From assembly GCA_902775555.1 (NCBI GenBank), contig CACYMQ010000016.1, positions 1-57,576 of the forward strand: 57,576 nt of DNA. The letters are read 5' to 3'. This document shows, piece after piece, positions 17,678-26,986 of the stretch (position 1 is the stretch's first letter; every line of letters starts with the position of its first letter). A program made the translations under genes and the position numbers. Source of the DNA: an uncultured Lachnospiraceae bacterium. GTDB lineage: Bacteria > Bacillota > Clostridia > Lachnospirales > Lachnospiraceae. The notes below the pieces were generated by a model. It had not been told where the DNA came from. It made no database searches and worked only from the letters and a program-made list of their open reading frames with translations.

Positions 17678-19348
17678 ATGAAGAGTGACAACATGAAATG
17701 CGGCCTTCAGCAGGCCCCGGCACGTTCACTTCTGAACGCGCTTGGATATACCCACGAAGAGATCAGAAAACCGATGGTCGGTATCGTATGTTCCTATAAT
17801 GAGATCGTTCCCGGCCACATGAACCTGGACAAGATCGCAGAAGCTGTCAAGCTCGGCGTTGCAGAGGCGGGCGGAACACCGGTGATGTTCCCTGCCATCG
17901 CAGTTTGCGATGGGATCGCCATGGGACATATCGGAATGAAATACAGTCTGGTAACCCGTGACCTCATTGCGGATTCCACCGAGGCTATGGCCATCGCCCA
18001 TCAGTTTGACGCGCTTGTCATGATCCCCAACTGTGACAAGAACGTACCCGGTCTCCTTATGGCTGCGGCACGTGTGAATGTTCCTACCGTATTCGTGTCC
18101 GGCGGCCCCATGCTGGCCGGCCATGTAAAGGGACGGAAGAGAAGCCTGTCCTCCATGTTCGAGGCGGTCGGCGAGTATACTGCCGGCAAGATCACCGAAG
18201 AGGATGTGACCGCATTTGAAGAAAATGTATGTCCCACCTGCGGTTCCTGCTCCGGAATGTATACAGCTAACTCCATGAACTGCCTGACGGAGGTCCTGGG
18301 TATGGGGCTTCCCGGCAACGGAACCATCCCGGCGGTTTATTCCGAACGTCTCCGTCTGGCAAAGAAAGCCGGATACGCCGTTATGGATATGCTGGAGAAG
18401 AATATCCGTCCGAGAGACATCATCACAAAGGATGCGATCCTCAATGCACTGACCGTGGATATGGCACTGGGATGCTCTACCAACTCCATGCTGCATCTTC
18501 CGGCCATCGCCCATGAGATCGGATTTGATTTCGACATTTCCTTCGCAAACCCCATCAGTGAGAAGACACCGAACCTCTGCCATCTGGCACCGGCAGGTCC
18601 CACCTACATGGAAGACCTGAATGAAGCCGGCGGAGTATATGCAGTAGTGAAGGAGCTGTGTGATCTCGGACTCATCCATGAGGACTGTATGACAGTTACG
18701 GGCAAGACCATCGGAGAAGCGGTGAAGAATGCGGTAAACCGTGATCCGGAGGTGATCCGTCCGACGGACAATCCGTATTCAAAGACCGGCGGTCTGGCAG
18801 TACTGAAGGGCAATCTTGCACCGGACGGCTCCGTTGTGAAGCGTTCGGCGGTGGTACCGGAAATGCTGAAGCATGAAGGACCGGCGAGAGTATTTGATTC
18901 CGAAGAGGATGCCATTGCAGCGATCCTCGGCGGCAAGATCGTGGAAGGAGATGTAGTGGTGATCCGTTATGAAGGACCGAAGGGCGGACCGGGCATGCGT
19001 GAGATGCTGAACCCGACATCGGCCATCGCGGGTATGGGACTCGGCTCCACCGTGGCACTGATCACCGACGGACGTTTCTCCGGCGCAAGCCGCGGCGCTT
19101 CCATCGGCCATGTATCTCCCGAGGCGGCTGTGGGCGGCCCCATTGCTCTTGTGGAAGAGGGAGACATGATCGAGATCGATATCAATAACTACAGTATCAC
19201 CCTGAAGGTCAGCGATGAGGAACTTGCAAAGCGTAAGGCGGCCTGGACACCGCGTGAGCCCAAGGTGAATACGGGATATCTTGCAAGGTATGCATCCATG
19301 GTGACCAGCGGTAACCGCGGTGCGATCCTTGAGATACCAAAGGCATAG
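17678..19348 (+). CDS. ilvD: Dihydroxy-acid dehydratase
   Basis: It makes 2-ketoisovalerate and 2-keto-3-methylvalerate, the last shared step before the transaminases in valine and isoleucine synthesis. The 556-residue length is standard. Iron-sulfur cysteines are visible: Cys119 in NCDKNVPG, and CPTCGSC at 185-191. The signature [12 protein letters not shown] is near 433 and the C-terminal [11 protein letters not shown] near 465. The start ATG follows AAAGGGAG. Its substrate pathway links to ilvB just downstream, but ilvC is not in the window. Confidence 0.97.
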   Translation: MKSDNMKCGLQQAPARSLLNALGYTHEEIRKPMVGIVCSYNEIVPGHMNLDKIAEAVKLGVAEAGGTPVMFPAIAVCDGIAMGHIGMKYSLVTRDLIADSTEAMAIAHQFDALVMIPNCDKNVPGLLMAAARVNVPTVFVSGGPMLAGHVKGRKRSLSSMFEAVGEYTAGKITEEDVTAFEENVCPTCGSCSGMYTANSMNCLTEVLGMGLPGNGTIPAVYSERLRLAKKAGYAVMDMLEKNIRPRDIITKDAILNALTVDMALGCSTNSMLHLPAIAHEIGFDFDISFANPISEKTPNLCHLAPAGPTYMEDLNEAGGVYAVVKELCDLGLIHEDCMTVTGKTIGEAVKNAVNRDPEVIRPTDNPYSKTGGLAVLKGNLAPDGSVVKRSAVVPEMLKHEGPARVFDSEEDAIAAILGGKIVEGDVVVIRYEGPKGGPGMREMLNPTSAIAGMGLGSTVALITDGRFSGASRGASIGHVSPEAAVGGPIALVEEGDMIEIDINNYSITLKVSDEELAKRKAAWTPREPKVNTGYLARYASMVTSGNRGAILEIPKA

Positions 19349-19366
19349 GAATGAGGAAATCTCTTC

Positions 19367-19395
19367 TTGCCACAGATAATGATTAGTGCTATATT
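19367..19395 (+). promoter_or_regulatory. Promoter in front of ilvB
   Basis: TTGCCA (19367-19372), 17 bases, TATATT (19390-19395). It lies in the gap after ilvD, so ilvB probably has its own transcription start near 19402, leaving a leader of about 45 bases. No attenuator is visible. Confidence 0.6.
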
Positions 19396-19445
19396 ATAAA
19401 CATTTCTTACAGAATAGCCAGAATAAGCTTCATGGAGGAATCTAT

Positions 19446-21128
19446 ATGAAACAGTTAACAGGTTCAGAAATCGTGATCGAATGCCTGAAGGAACAGGGTG
19501 TAGATACCGTGTTCGGATATCCGGGAGGAACGATCCTGAATGTATATGACGAACTCTACAAGCATTCCGATGAGATCCATCACATCCTGACCAGCCACGA
19601 GCAGGGCGCTGCTCATGCGGCGGACGGATATGCAAGAGCCACCGGTAAGGTCGGTGTGTGCTTTGCTACCAGCGGTCCGGGTGCCACCAACCTGGTCACC
19701 GGTATCGCAACGGCGTACATGGATTCGGTTCCGCTTGTAGCCATTACCGCAAATGTCGGTGTTGCCATGCTGGGTAAGGACAGCTTCCAGGAGATCGATA
19801 TCGCAGGCGTGGTTATGCCCATTACAAAGCACAGTTTTATCGTAAAGGATGTACATCAGCTTGCCGACACCATCCGCCGTGCATTTTCCATAGCAAAGAG
19901 TGGCCGGCCGGGGCCGGTACTCGTGGATATCACAAAGGATGTAACCGCGGCCAAGGCGGATTACGCACCGAAGAAACCGGCAGCGATAAAGAGAGTTACC
20001 AATACCATCAAGGATGAAGATATTGCAAAAGCAGTTTCCATGATCAAGGCCTCCAAACGTCCCTTTGTACTGGTGGGCGGCGGTGCAACCATATCAGGTG
20101 CTTCGGCTGAGATCAAGACACTGGTCGATCTGATCGATGCACCGGTATGTGATACGCTGATGGGTAAGGGCGCATTTGACGGAACAAGTAACCGGTATAC
20201 CGGCATGATCGGTATGCATGGTACCAAGGCATCCAACTTCGGAGTAAATAAAGCAGATCTTCTGATCGTGATCGGAGCGAGATTCTCAGACCGTGTGATC
20301 GGAAATGCCGCGAAGTTCGCAAATGCGGCAAATATCCTGCACATCGATATCGATGCGGCGGAGATCAATAAAAACATCGTCGTAGATGCTTCCGTGATCG
20401 GAGATGCAAAGGAGATCCTGAAGAGGATCAATGCGGAACTGACGCCTTCCAAAAAGGCTTCCTGGATGAAGGAGATCCGCACACTGATAAAGGATTATCC
20501 GCTTGAGTATGATATGAAGCATCTGACCGGTCCGGCCATCATCAGCAAGATCTATGATGCCACCAAGGGCAAGGCGATCATCACCACCGATGTAGGACAG
20601 CACCAGATGTGGGCTGCGCAGTATTACAAGTATGCGAAGCCGCGTCAGTTCCTTTCCTCCGGAGGACTCGGAACCATGGGCTACGGCCTGGGAGCTGCCA
20701 TCGGAGCAAAGACCGGACAGCCTTCAAAGACAGTCATCAATATCGCAGGTGACGGATGCTTCCGTATGAATCTGCAGGAGCTGGCTACCGCTTCCCGTGA
20801 AGGGACTCATGTGATCGAGATCGTCATCAACAATCATGTTCTGGGTATGGTTCGTCAGTGGCAGACACTGTTCTACGGAAAGCGTTATTCCAACACCATG
20901 CTGAACGATAAGGTTGATTTCCAAAAGGTATCCGAAGGCCTCGGAGCTACGGCATATACCGTAACGACGGTTGCAGAGTTTGAAAAGGCTCTGGCTGCAG
21001 CACTGAAGGGCAAGGGACCGCAGGTCATTGACTGCCAGATCGGTATGGATGATAAGGTATGGCCGATGGTAGCTCCCGGAGCTGCGATCGAGACATGCTT
21101 CGATACAGAAAAGGATGTTCCCAGATAA
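19446..21128 (+). CDS. ilvB: Acetolactate synthase, large (catalytic) subunit
   Basis: A ThDP enzyme joining two pyruvates, or pyruvate and 2-ketobutyrate, in branched-chain amino-acid synthesis. It has 560 residues from the ATG at 19446, which follows a GGAGG site. The ThDP-activating Glu is in [15 protein letters not shown], and the ThDP/metal motif starts at [15 protein letters not shown] (near 437) with the family's MVRQWQ following. No small regulatory subunit (ilvN) is next to it; the following gene is serC. It could pair with a subunit encoded elsewhere or work alone. Confidence 0.94.
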   Translation: MKQLTGSEIVIECLKEQGVDTVFGYPGGTILNVYDELYKHSDEIHHILTSHEQGAAHAADGYARATGKVGVCFATSGPGATNLVTGIATAYMDSVPLVAITANVGVAMLGKDSFQEIDIAGVVMPITKHSFIVKDVHQLADTIRRAFSIAKSGRPGPVLVDITKDVTAAKADYAPKKPAAIKRVTNTIKDEDIAKAVSMIKASKRPFVLVGGGATISGASAEIKTLVDLIDAPVCDTLMGKGAFDGTSNRYTGMIGMHGTKASNFGVNKADLLIVIGARFSDRVIGNAAKFANAANILHIDIDAAEINKNIVVDASVIGDAKEILKRINAELTPSKKASWMKEIRTLIKDYPLEYDMKHLTGPAIISKIYDATKGKAIITTDVGQHQMWAAQYYKYAKPRQFLSSGGLGTMGYGLGAAIGAKTGQPSKTVINIAGDGCFRMNLQELATASREGTHVIEIVINNHVLGMVRQWQTLFYGKRYSNTMLNDKVDFQKVSEGLGATAYTVTTVAEFEKALAAALKGKGPQVIDCQIGMDDKVWPMVAPGAAIETCFDTEKDVPR

Positions 21129-21132
21129 AACC

Positions 21133-21162
21133 TGTCATTCTGAGGCAAAGCCGAAGAATCCT
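21133..21162 (+). repeat. Hairpin repeat copy before serC
   Basis: Outer arms ATTCT/AGAAT, GA opposite GA, inner GGC/GCC stem around AAA. Compared with the copy near recN, both the outer C-G pair and the inner stem have changed in a paired way. It occupies most of the ilvB-serC gap. Confidence 0.8.
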
Positions 21163-21207
21163 GACACGTATACACGAATGAATTTATTAATGGAGGAAAT
21201 ATAAAAA

Positions 21208-22290
21208 ATGGCAAGAGTATTTAACTTTTCCGCAGGACCGTCCGTTCTTCCGGAGGTTGTCCTGAAGCAGGCAGCAGAAGAGATGATGGACTATAAGGGA
21301 AGCGGCATGAGCGTCATGGAAATGAGCCACCGTTCCAAGGTCTATGACAACATCATCAAGGAAGCAGAGAAGGATCTTCGGGATCTCATGAACATCCCGG
21401 ATAATTACAAGGTTCTTTTCCTGCAGGGCGGTGCATCCCAGCAGTTTGCAGCCGTTCCCATGAACCTGATGAAGAACGGTGTGGCTGATTATATCATCAC
21501 AGGCCAGTGGGCAAAGAAGGCATATCAGGAAGCAAAGAAGTACGGTAAGGCCGTAGCGGTAGCTTCTTCCGAGGATAAGACCTTCTCCTATATCCCGGAT
21601 TGCTCGGATCTTCCGATCGATGACGATGCGGACTATGTATATATCTGTCACAACAATACGATCTACGGAACCGCTTACCATGATCTTCCGAATACCAAGG
21701 GTAAGATCCTGGTTGCCGATATGTCCTCCGATATTCTGTCACAGCCGGTCAATGTATCCGATTACGGTCTCATTTACTTCGGTGTTCAGAAGAACGTAGG
21801 TCCTGCCGGTGTTGTAGTTGTGATCATCCGCGAGGATCTGATCCGCGATGACCTTCCGGAATTTGTTCCAACCATGCTGAAGTATAAGACTCAGGCAGAT
21901 GCCGAGTCCCTGTACAACACACCTCCGTGCTACGGCATCTATATCTGCGGCCTGGTATTTAAGTGGGTTAAGGATATGGGCGGTCTGAAGGCCATGAAGC
22001 AGCACAATGAGAAGAAGGCCAAGATCCTCTATGATTTCCTGGACCAGAGCAAGATGTTCAAGGGTACGGTAGAGAAGAAGGATCGTTCTCTGATGAATGT
22101 TCCCTTCGTAACCGGAAATGATGAGCTGGATGCGAAGTTCGTTAAGGAAGCAACGGAAGCAGGCTTTGTAAACCTGAAGGGCCACAGATCCGTAGGCGGT
22201 ATGCGCGCATCCATCTACAACGCTATGCCCATCGAAGGAGTAGAGAAGCTGGTTGAGTTCATGAAGGCTTTTGAAGAAGCAAATTCGTAA
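21208..22290 (+). CDS. serC: Phosphoserine aminotransferase
   Basis: A PLP enzyme converting 3-phosphohydroxypyruvate to phosphoserine with glutamate as amino donor. The 360-residue protein begins VFNFSAGPSVLPEVVL, the family N-terminus, and has the PLP-lysine region YFGVQKNVGPAG near residue 195. The C-terminal segment GHRSVGGMRASIYNAMP is typical. ATGGAGGAAAT precedes the start. serA follows after one hairpin repeat, giving the first two serine-specific steps; a phosphoserine phosphatase is not recognisable in the window. Confidence 0.97.
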   Translation: MARVFNFSAGPSVLPEVVLKQAAEEMMDYKGSGMSVMEMSHRSKVYDNIIKEAEKDLRDLMNIPDNYKVLFLQGGASQQFAAVPMNLMKNGVADYIITGQWAKKAYQEAKKYGKAVAVASSEDKTFSYIPDCSDLPIDDDADYVYICHNNTIYGTAYHDLPNTKGKILVADMSSDILSQPVNVSDYGLIYFGVQKNVGPAGVVVVIIREDLIRDDLPEFVPTMLKYKTQADAESLYNTPPCYGIYICGLVFKWVKDMGGLKAMKQHNEKKAKILYDFLDQSKMFKGTVEKKDRSLMNVPFVTGNDELDAKFVKEATEAGFVNLKGHRSVGGMRASIYNAMPIEGVEKLVEFMKAFEEANS

Positions 22291-22308
22291 CTTCCCTTCA
22301 GGATACTC

Positions 22309-22337
22309 TGTCATCCTGAGCGAAGTAAAGGATCTTA
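22309..22337 (+). repeat. Hairpin repeat copy between serC and serA (eroded)
   Basis: Outer arms ATCCT/AGGAT are kept, but the inner part reads GAGCGAAGTAAAGG, so the inner stem and one GA pair are damaged. This is the least regular of the simple copies and shows the element decays in place. Confidence 0.7.
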
Positions 22338-22368
22338 AATCATAAATAGAATAAATAGGAGAACGATC

Positions 22369-23529
22369 ATGACAAAGGTAAAATGCCTGAATCCCATCGC
22401 AGCCTGTGGACTGGATCTGCTGGGAGAGAACTATACTGTAACTGATGACGCAGATGCAGAGGCCATTCTGGTCCGCAGCGCATCCATGCATGAGATGGAA
22501 CTGTCCGATAAATTGCTGGCAGTAGCACGTGCAGGCGCCGGAGTGAACAACATTCCGCTGGATAAGTGTGCTGAGCAGGGCATCGTAGTGTTCAATACAC
22601 CCGGTGCCAATGCAAACGGCGTAAAGGAGCTTGTGGTAGCCGGTATGCTCCTTGCCTCCCGTGACATCATCGGCGGAGCAAACTGGGTAACGGCAAATGC
22701 TTCCGACGAGAATATCGGTAAGACCGCTGAGAAGGAGAAGAAGAACTTCGCAGGAAAAGAGATCGCCGGAAAGAAGCTGGGTGTCATCGGTCTGGGTGCC
22801 ATCGGTGCCAAGGTAGCAAACATCGGTGTTCGTCTCGGTATGGAGGTATATGGTTATGACCCGTTTGTATCTGTAGATGCAGCGTGGGGCCTGTCCCGTT
22901 CCGTAAAGCATATCACAAATGTAAATGACATTTACAGCAGCTGCGATTTTATCACGATCCACGTTCCGCTTCTGGATTCCACCAAGGGCATGATCAATGC
23001 AGATGCCATCAGCCAGATGAAGGATGGCGTTGTAGTGCTGAACTTCGCAAGAGATATCCTGGTTGATGAGCCTGCACTTCTTGCAGCCATCGAATCGGGA
23101 AAGGTTGCGAAGTATGTGACCGACTTTGCAAATCCGACAGTTGCGGGTAAGAAAAATGTGATCGTTACTCCTCACCTCGGAGCATCCACAGAGGAGTCCG
23201 AGGATAACTGTGCTGTTATGGCAGTTAAGGAGATCAAGGACTTCATCGAGAACGGAAATATCAAAAATTCCGTAAATTATCCGGCCTGTGATGCAGGTAT
23301 CTGCCAGGATGCAGGACGCCTTACGGTATGTCATAAGAATATCCCGAACATGCTGACACAGTTCACGGGTCTTTTCGCATCCAAGGGTGTAAATGTATCC
23401 GAGATGGTTTCCAAGTCCCGCGGAGACTATGCTTATACCATCCTGGATATCGGTGCAGCTGCCGATCAGGAGGTTGCAGATGCGATCGCTGCCATTGAGG
23501 GCGTTGTACGTGTACGTGTGATCAAATAG
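22369..23529 (+). CDS. serA: D-3-phosphoglycerate dehydrogenase with ACT domain
   Basis: The first committed step of serine synthesis, using NAD. Of 386 residues, about 1-310 form the dehydrogenase: dinucleotide loop GVIGLGAIGAKVANIG near 140, catalytic Arg in NFARDILVDE near 225, and the His269 of TPHLGASTEES. The last 75 residues are an ACT-type domain (MLTQFTGLFASKGVNVSEM), consistent with feedback by serine. The N-terminal substrate domain is shortened, as in the clostridial type. A strong hairpin terminator follows at 23544-23572. Confidence 0.95.
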   Translation: MTKVKCLNPIAACGLDLLGENYTVTDDADAEAILVRSASMHEMELSDKLLAVARAGAGVNNIPLDKCAEQGIVVFNTPGANANGVKELVVAGMLLASRDIIGGANWVTANASDENIGKTAEKEKKNFAGKEIAGKKLGVIGLGAIGAKVANIGVRLGMEVYGYDPFVSVDAAWGLSRSVKHITNVNDIYSSCDFITIHVPLLDSTKGMINADAISQMKDGVVVLNFARDILVDEPALLAAIESGKVAKYVTDFANPTVAGKKNVIVTPHLGASTEESEDNCAVMAVKEIKDFIENGNIKNSVNYPACDAGICQDAGRLTVCHKNIPNMLTQFTGLFASKGVNVSEMVSKSRGDYAYTILDIGAAADQEVADAIAAIEGVVRVRVIK

Positions 23530-23543
23530 TGATCACCCTGACG

Positions 23544-23578
23544 GACGCTCCGGCCGTTCCGGCCGGAGCGTCTCTTAT
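23544..23578 (+). terminator. Terminator after serA
   Basis: GACGCTCCGGCC (23544-23555) and GGCCGGAGCGTC (23561-23572) form a perfect 12-bp GC-rich stem with a 5-base loop. The following TCTTATG is only a weak T-tract, but the stem is by far the strongest in the region. Confidence 0.75.
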
Positions 23579-23690
23579 GTACACGATACGGCCTGCAGAT
23601 GATCTCATCTCGTACCTGTAGGAGCATGAAATCATTTGATGGTCGATGTAACGATCGAAATAATTGAATGTATTCTTTATTTAATTCAAT

Positions 23691-23719
23691 TTGTATAATG
23701 ACCAAAATCAGATTATAAT
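23691..23719 (+). promoter_or_regulatory. Promoter of asd with an inverted repeat next to it
   Basis: TTGTAT (23691-23696), 17 bases, TATAAT (23714-23719). An inverted repeat AATTGAAT (23662-23669) and ATTCAATT (23684-23691) ends at the -35 box and may be an operator. A second TATAAT at 23694-23699 lacks a convincing -35 box. No lysine riboswitch is visible. Confidence 0.65.
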
Positions 23720-23752
23720 ACACACAAATCAGACAGAAGGAGAGTGAGTGTT

Positions 23753-24844
23753 ATGGATAAGAAGTTGAAAGTCGGAATCTTAGGTGCAACCGGTATGGTC
23801 GGTCAGAGGTTTATCTCCCTGCTTGAGAACCATCCCTGGTATGAGGTGGTAACTGTAGCAGCATCGCCTCGAAGCGCAGGAAAGACCTATGCAGAGGCGG
23901 TTGAGGGAAGATGGAAGATGGATACTCCGATCCCGGAAGCTGTAAAGGATCTGGTTCTTTATAATGTCAATGAGGTAGAGAAGGTTGCTTCCACCGTTGA
24001 TTTCGCCTTCAGTGCAGTAGACATGACCAAGGATGAGATCAAGGCCATCGAGGAAGCGTATGCAAAGACAGAGACTCCCGTAGTCTCCAACAACAGTGCA
24101 CACCGCTGGACGCCGGATGTACCGATGGTGGTTCCGGAACTGAATCCGGAGCATTATGAAGTGATCAAATACCAGAGGGAACGCCTCGGAACGAAGCGTG
24201 GATTCATAGCTGTTAAGCCGAACTGCTCCATCCAGAGCTATGCACCGGCTCTCTTTGCACTGAAGGAATTTGAGCCGCAGGAGGTTGTGGTATCCACCTA
24301 TCAGGCAATCTCCGGTGCCGGAAAGACCTTTAAGGACTGGCCGGAGATGGAAGGAAATATCATTCCCTATATCGGCGGCGAGGAAGAGAAGAGCGAGCAG
24401 GAGCCGCTTCGGATCTGGGGTAAGGTGGAAGACGGTGTCATCAAGAAATGTGAAGACGGTCCGAAGATCACCAGCCAGTGTATCCGTGTGCCGGTTCTGA
24501 ACGGACATACCGCTACGGTTTTCGTAAATTTCAGGAAGAAACCGACGAAGGAACAGATCATCGATGCCTGGAGAAACTTCAAGGGCGAGCCGCAGGAGCT
24601 GAACCTTCCTTCTGCTCCGAAGCAGTTCATCCAGTACCTTGAAGAGGATAACCGCCCCCAGGTACAGCTGGATGTAAACTTCGAAAACGGTATGGGCGTA
24701 TCCATGGGACGCCTCCGTGAAGACAGCCTTTTTGATTACAAGTTCGTGGGTCTTTCCCATAACACCCTGCGTGGTGCAGCGGGAGGAGCGGTGCTTTCCG
24801 CAGAACTCCTTACCGCTAAGGGATACATTTCTGCGAAAGAATGA
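23753..24844 (+). CDS. asd: Aspartate-semialdehyde dehydrogenase, archaeal/fungal type
   Basis: It reduces aspartyl phosphate to the semialdehyde for lysine, threonine and methionine. The sequence follows the archaeal/eukaryotic subgroup: GILGATGMVGQRFISLL at the start, then ASPRSAGKTYAEAV, and the active-site Cys158 in KPNCSIQSYAPAL. It has 363 residues from the ATG at 23753, which is 10 bases after AGAAGGAG; the in-frame GTG at 23744 is too close to that site. It has its own promoter and stands apart from the serine genes. Confidence 0.95.
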   Translation: MDKKLKVGILGATGMVGQRFISLLENHPWYEVVTVAASPRSAGKTYAEAVEGRWKMDTPIPEAVKDLVLYNVNEVEKVASTVDFAFSAVDMTKDEIKAIEEAYAKTETPVVSNNSAHRWTPDVPMVVPELNPEHYEVIKYQRERLGTKRGFIAVKPNCSIQSYAPALFALKEFEPQEVVVSTYQAISGAGKTFKDWPEMEGNIIPYIGGEEEKSEQEPLRIWGKVEDGVIKKCEDGPKITSQCIRVPVLNGHTATVFVNFRKKPTKEQIIDAWRNFKGEPQELNLPSAPKQFIQYLEEDNRPQVQLDVNFENGMGVSMGRLREDSLFDYKFVGLSHNTLRGAAGGAVLSAELLTAKGYISAKE

Positions 24845-24951
24845 CGATTTTTTATGATAAAATACAAAATTTCAGTACCATTTTTCTGTGAAATGGGTTA
24901 TAATAGTCCCTAAGTTTGTGAAAATTCACGAGAAAGGTATTTTGATCGGCA

Positions 24952-25527
24952 ATGAAGAAGAAAAAACTCATTCTTGTAACGTCACCTCCGGCATGCGGTA
25001 AGACATTTATTTCAAAGAAACTCGCAAAGGCACTCACCAACTGTGTTTATCTGGATAAGGATACACTGATCGTGCTTTCCAAGCAGATCTTTAAGGTCGC
25101 AAACCAGGAATACAATCGTTCTTCCGATTTCTTCCAGAAAGAGATCCGTGATTACGAGTATTATGCGGTATTGGATCTGGCTTTTGATGCTTTGGAGTAT
25201 AATGATACGGTGCTTATAAATGCACCCTTTACCGATGAGATCCGGGATGATGATTATCTGGATCGCCTTCGTCATAAACTGGCGGAGAAAAATGCAGAGC
25301 TCTGTGTGATCTGGGTACATACGGATGTTGAGGTTGCACATCAGAGGATGATCAGCCGGAATTCCGACCGGGATGTGTGGAAGCTGGAGCACTGGGATGA
25401 ATATGTCGCAACCCAGAACTTCACGAAACCCGGGAATATCCCCGAATTATTTGTGTTCAATAATTCATCGGAAGAGGACTTCAAGAAGTCATTGGACGAC
25501 GCAGTGAAGTATATTCGCGGAGAGTAA
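24952..25527 (+). CDS. Small P-loop ATP-binding protein of unknown function
   Basis: A 191-residue protein whose only firm motif is a Walker A loop near the N-terminus, LVTSPPACGKTFISKKLAKA, similar to small-molecule or zeta-toxin-like kinases. DKDTLIVLSKQI follows, and later WVHTDVEVAHQRMISRNSDR resembles the mobile Arg-rich lid of nucleotide and shikimate-type kinases. The substrate cannot be told from the sequence. A TATAAT box at 24899-24904 suggests separate transcription; the ribosome binding site (AAAGG) is weak and 13 or more bases from the ATG. A hairpin terminator follows. A partner antitoxin was not found. Confidence 0.75.
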   Translation: MKKKKLILVTSPPACGKTFISKKLAKALTNCVYLDKDTLIVLSKQIFKVANQEYNRSSDFFQKEIRDYEYYAVLDLAFDALEYNDTVLINAPFTDEIRDDDYLDRLRHKLAEKNAELCVIWVHTDVEVAHQRMISRNSDRDVWKLEHWDEYVATQNFTKPGNIPELFVFNNSSEEDFKKSLDDAVKYIRGE

Positions 25528-25535
25528 CGACGAGG

Positions 25536-25560
25536 AGGCCGGGTATTTGCCCGGCCTTTA
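25536..25560 (+). terminator. Terminator after the small P-loop gene
   Basis: AGGCCGGG (25536-25543) pairs with CCCGGCCT (25550-25557) around TATTTG, followed by TTTA. It lies 9 bases after the stop codon and separates this gene from the DUF1015 gene. Confidence 0.8.
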
Positions 25561-25585
25561 TGCGTTTCTCTGAAGGAAAACAACC

Positions 25586-25658
25586 TGTCATCCTAAGCGC
25601 AGCGAAGGATCCGTGCCGCAAAAGGCCGGAAAGATTCTTCGCGTTGCTCAGAATGACA
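25586..25658. repeat. Pair of hairpin repeats in opposite orientation
   Basis: A + strand copy (25586-25612, arms ATCCT/AGGAT, inner GC/GC around GCA) and a - strand copy (25632-25658, arms ATTCT/AGAAT, inner GC/GC around AAC) lie head to head with 19 bases between. The same two-copy inverted arrangement occurs after recN. The second copy ends 44 bases before the DUF1015 start. Confidence 0.8.
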
Positions 25659-25702
25659 TATAGTACGATTATTACGAACGGAAAGACAGAGAGGTATAGA
25701 AC

Positions 25703-26941
25703 ATGGCAGTGATCCGCCCTTTTGCGGCGCGTCGACCGGACCCTGAACTGGTAGCTCAGGTGGCAGCGCTCCCCTATGATGTATATAACCGGAAAGAGGC
25801 AAAAAAGGAAGTGGAGAGATCTCCGAGATCGTTCCTTCGTATCGACCGTCCGGAGACGGTACATCCGGATGATTTTGATATGTACAGTGATGAAGCCTAT
25901 GCTACGGCAAGGCGTATGCTGGACGAGGCATTTACGGATGGAACGTATGTGACGGAGGATGCACCGGCATATTATATCTACGAACTTGTGATGGATGGCA
26001 GGAGCCAGACCGGTCTTGTAGCATGCGCCTCCATCGATGACTATGTAAACGGTGTGATCAAGAAGCATGAGAATACCAGAGAAGAGAAGGAGCAGGACAG
26101 GATCCGTCATATCGACACCTGTGATGCCCAGACGGGCCCGATCTTTCTGGCTTACCGCGAGCAGGAGGAAATCTCGGTGATCATCCGCTGCATCCAGAAG
26201 GAAGAAGAGCCGCTGTATGATTTCACTGCTGAGGATGGTGTGACCCACAGAGTCTGGATCGTTGATGATGCTGCAGACATAGAGGCATTACAGAAGGAAT
26301 TTGCGGCCATGGACCGGATCTATATCGCTGACGGTCATCACAGAGCTGCATCGGCCGTAAAGGTGGGACTTAAGAGAAGAGCGGAGCATCCTGACTATAA
26401 CGGGACCGAGGAATTCAATTTCTTTATGTCCGTGCTTTTCCCGGACAGTGAGCTGGCAATACTTCCCTATAACCGTGTGGTGAAGGATCTGAACGGTCTT
26501 TCCGAGGAAGGCTTTCTGGATGCGGTATCCAAAGTGTTTGAGATTGAAAAGAAGGATGCTGCATATCAGCCGGAGGAAAAGGGAAGTGTCGGTATGTATA
26601 TCGGGGGAACCTGGTATAAACTGAAGATCCATGATGAACTGAAAACGGATGATCCGGTAAAGGGCCTGGATGTGTCCCTTCTTCAGGATCATGTGCTGGG
26701 ACCGATCCTTGGGATTGATGATCCGAGGACCAGTGACCGAATAGATTTCGTAGGCGGGATTCGTGGACTTGCAGAGTTGGAAAGAAGGGTATCCGAGGAT
26801 GCCGTTGCTGCATTTTCCATGTATCCGACATCAATCGGGGAGCTTTTTTCCGTAGCGGACGAGGGGCTGCTGATGCCGCCGAAGTCCACCTGGTTTGAAC
26901 CGAAGCTTCGAAGCGGTATTTTTATACATTTGTTATCTTAG
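25703..26941 (+). CDS. DUF1015 family protein
   Basis: A 412-residue soluble protein with the DUF1015 (COG4198) hallmarks: start VIRPFAARRPDPELVAQVAA, then PYDVYNRKEA, SFLRIDRPE, and the central YIADGHHRAASA (near 215). It is full length. The biochemical role of this family is not established to my knowledge. In Clostridia its genes often lie near serA and serC, and here it is about 2.2 kb downstream of serA, separated by asd and a P-loop gene. A link to serine metabolism is therefore a guess from context. GAGAGG precedes the ATG; glgB follows. Confidence 0.9.
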   Translation: MAVIRPFAARRPDPELVAQVAALPYDVYNRKEAKKEVERSPRSFLRIDRPETVHPDDFDMYSDEAYATARRMLDEAFTDGTYVTEDAPAYYIYELVMDGRSQTGLVACASIDDYVNGVIKKHENTREEKEQDRIRHIDTCDAQTGPIFLAYREQEEISVIIRCIQKEEEPLYDFTAEDGVTHRVWIVDDAADIEALQKEFAAMDRIYIADGHHRAASAVKVGLKRRAEHPDYNGTEEFNFFMSVLFPDSELAILPYNRVVKDLNGLSEEGFLDAVSKVFEIEKKDAAYQPEEKGSVGMYIGGTWYKLKIHDELKTDDPVKGLDVSLLQDHVLGPILGIDDPRTSDRIDFVGGIRGLAELERRVSEDAVAAFSMYPTSIGELFSVADEGLLMPPKSTWFEPKLRSGIFIHLLS

Positions 26942-26986
26942 GAACAAACGGGATATACTTGTCTTAGGGAAGGATTGGTAAAGAAG

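Noticed and set aside
21739-23334. 531-residue open frame on the - strand opposite serC/serA
   Set aside because: It is antisense to two certain genes, rich in Cys, His and Ile as expected from codon mirroring, and has no ribosome binding site or domain.
23573-23752. Lysine riboswitch or T-box before asd
   Set aside because: No conserved core elements; a simple promoter with an inverted repeat explains the region.
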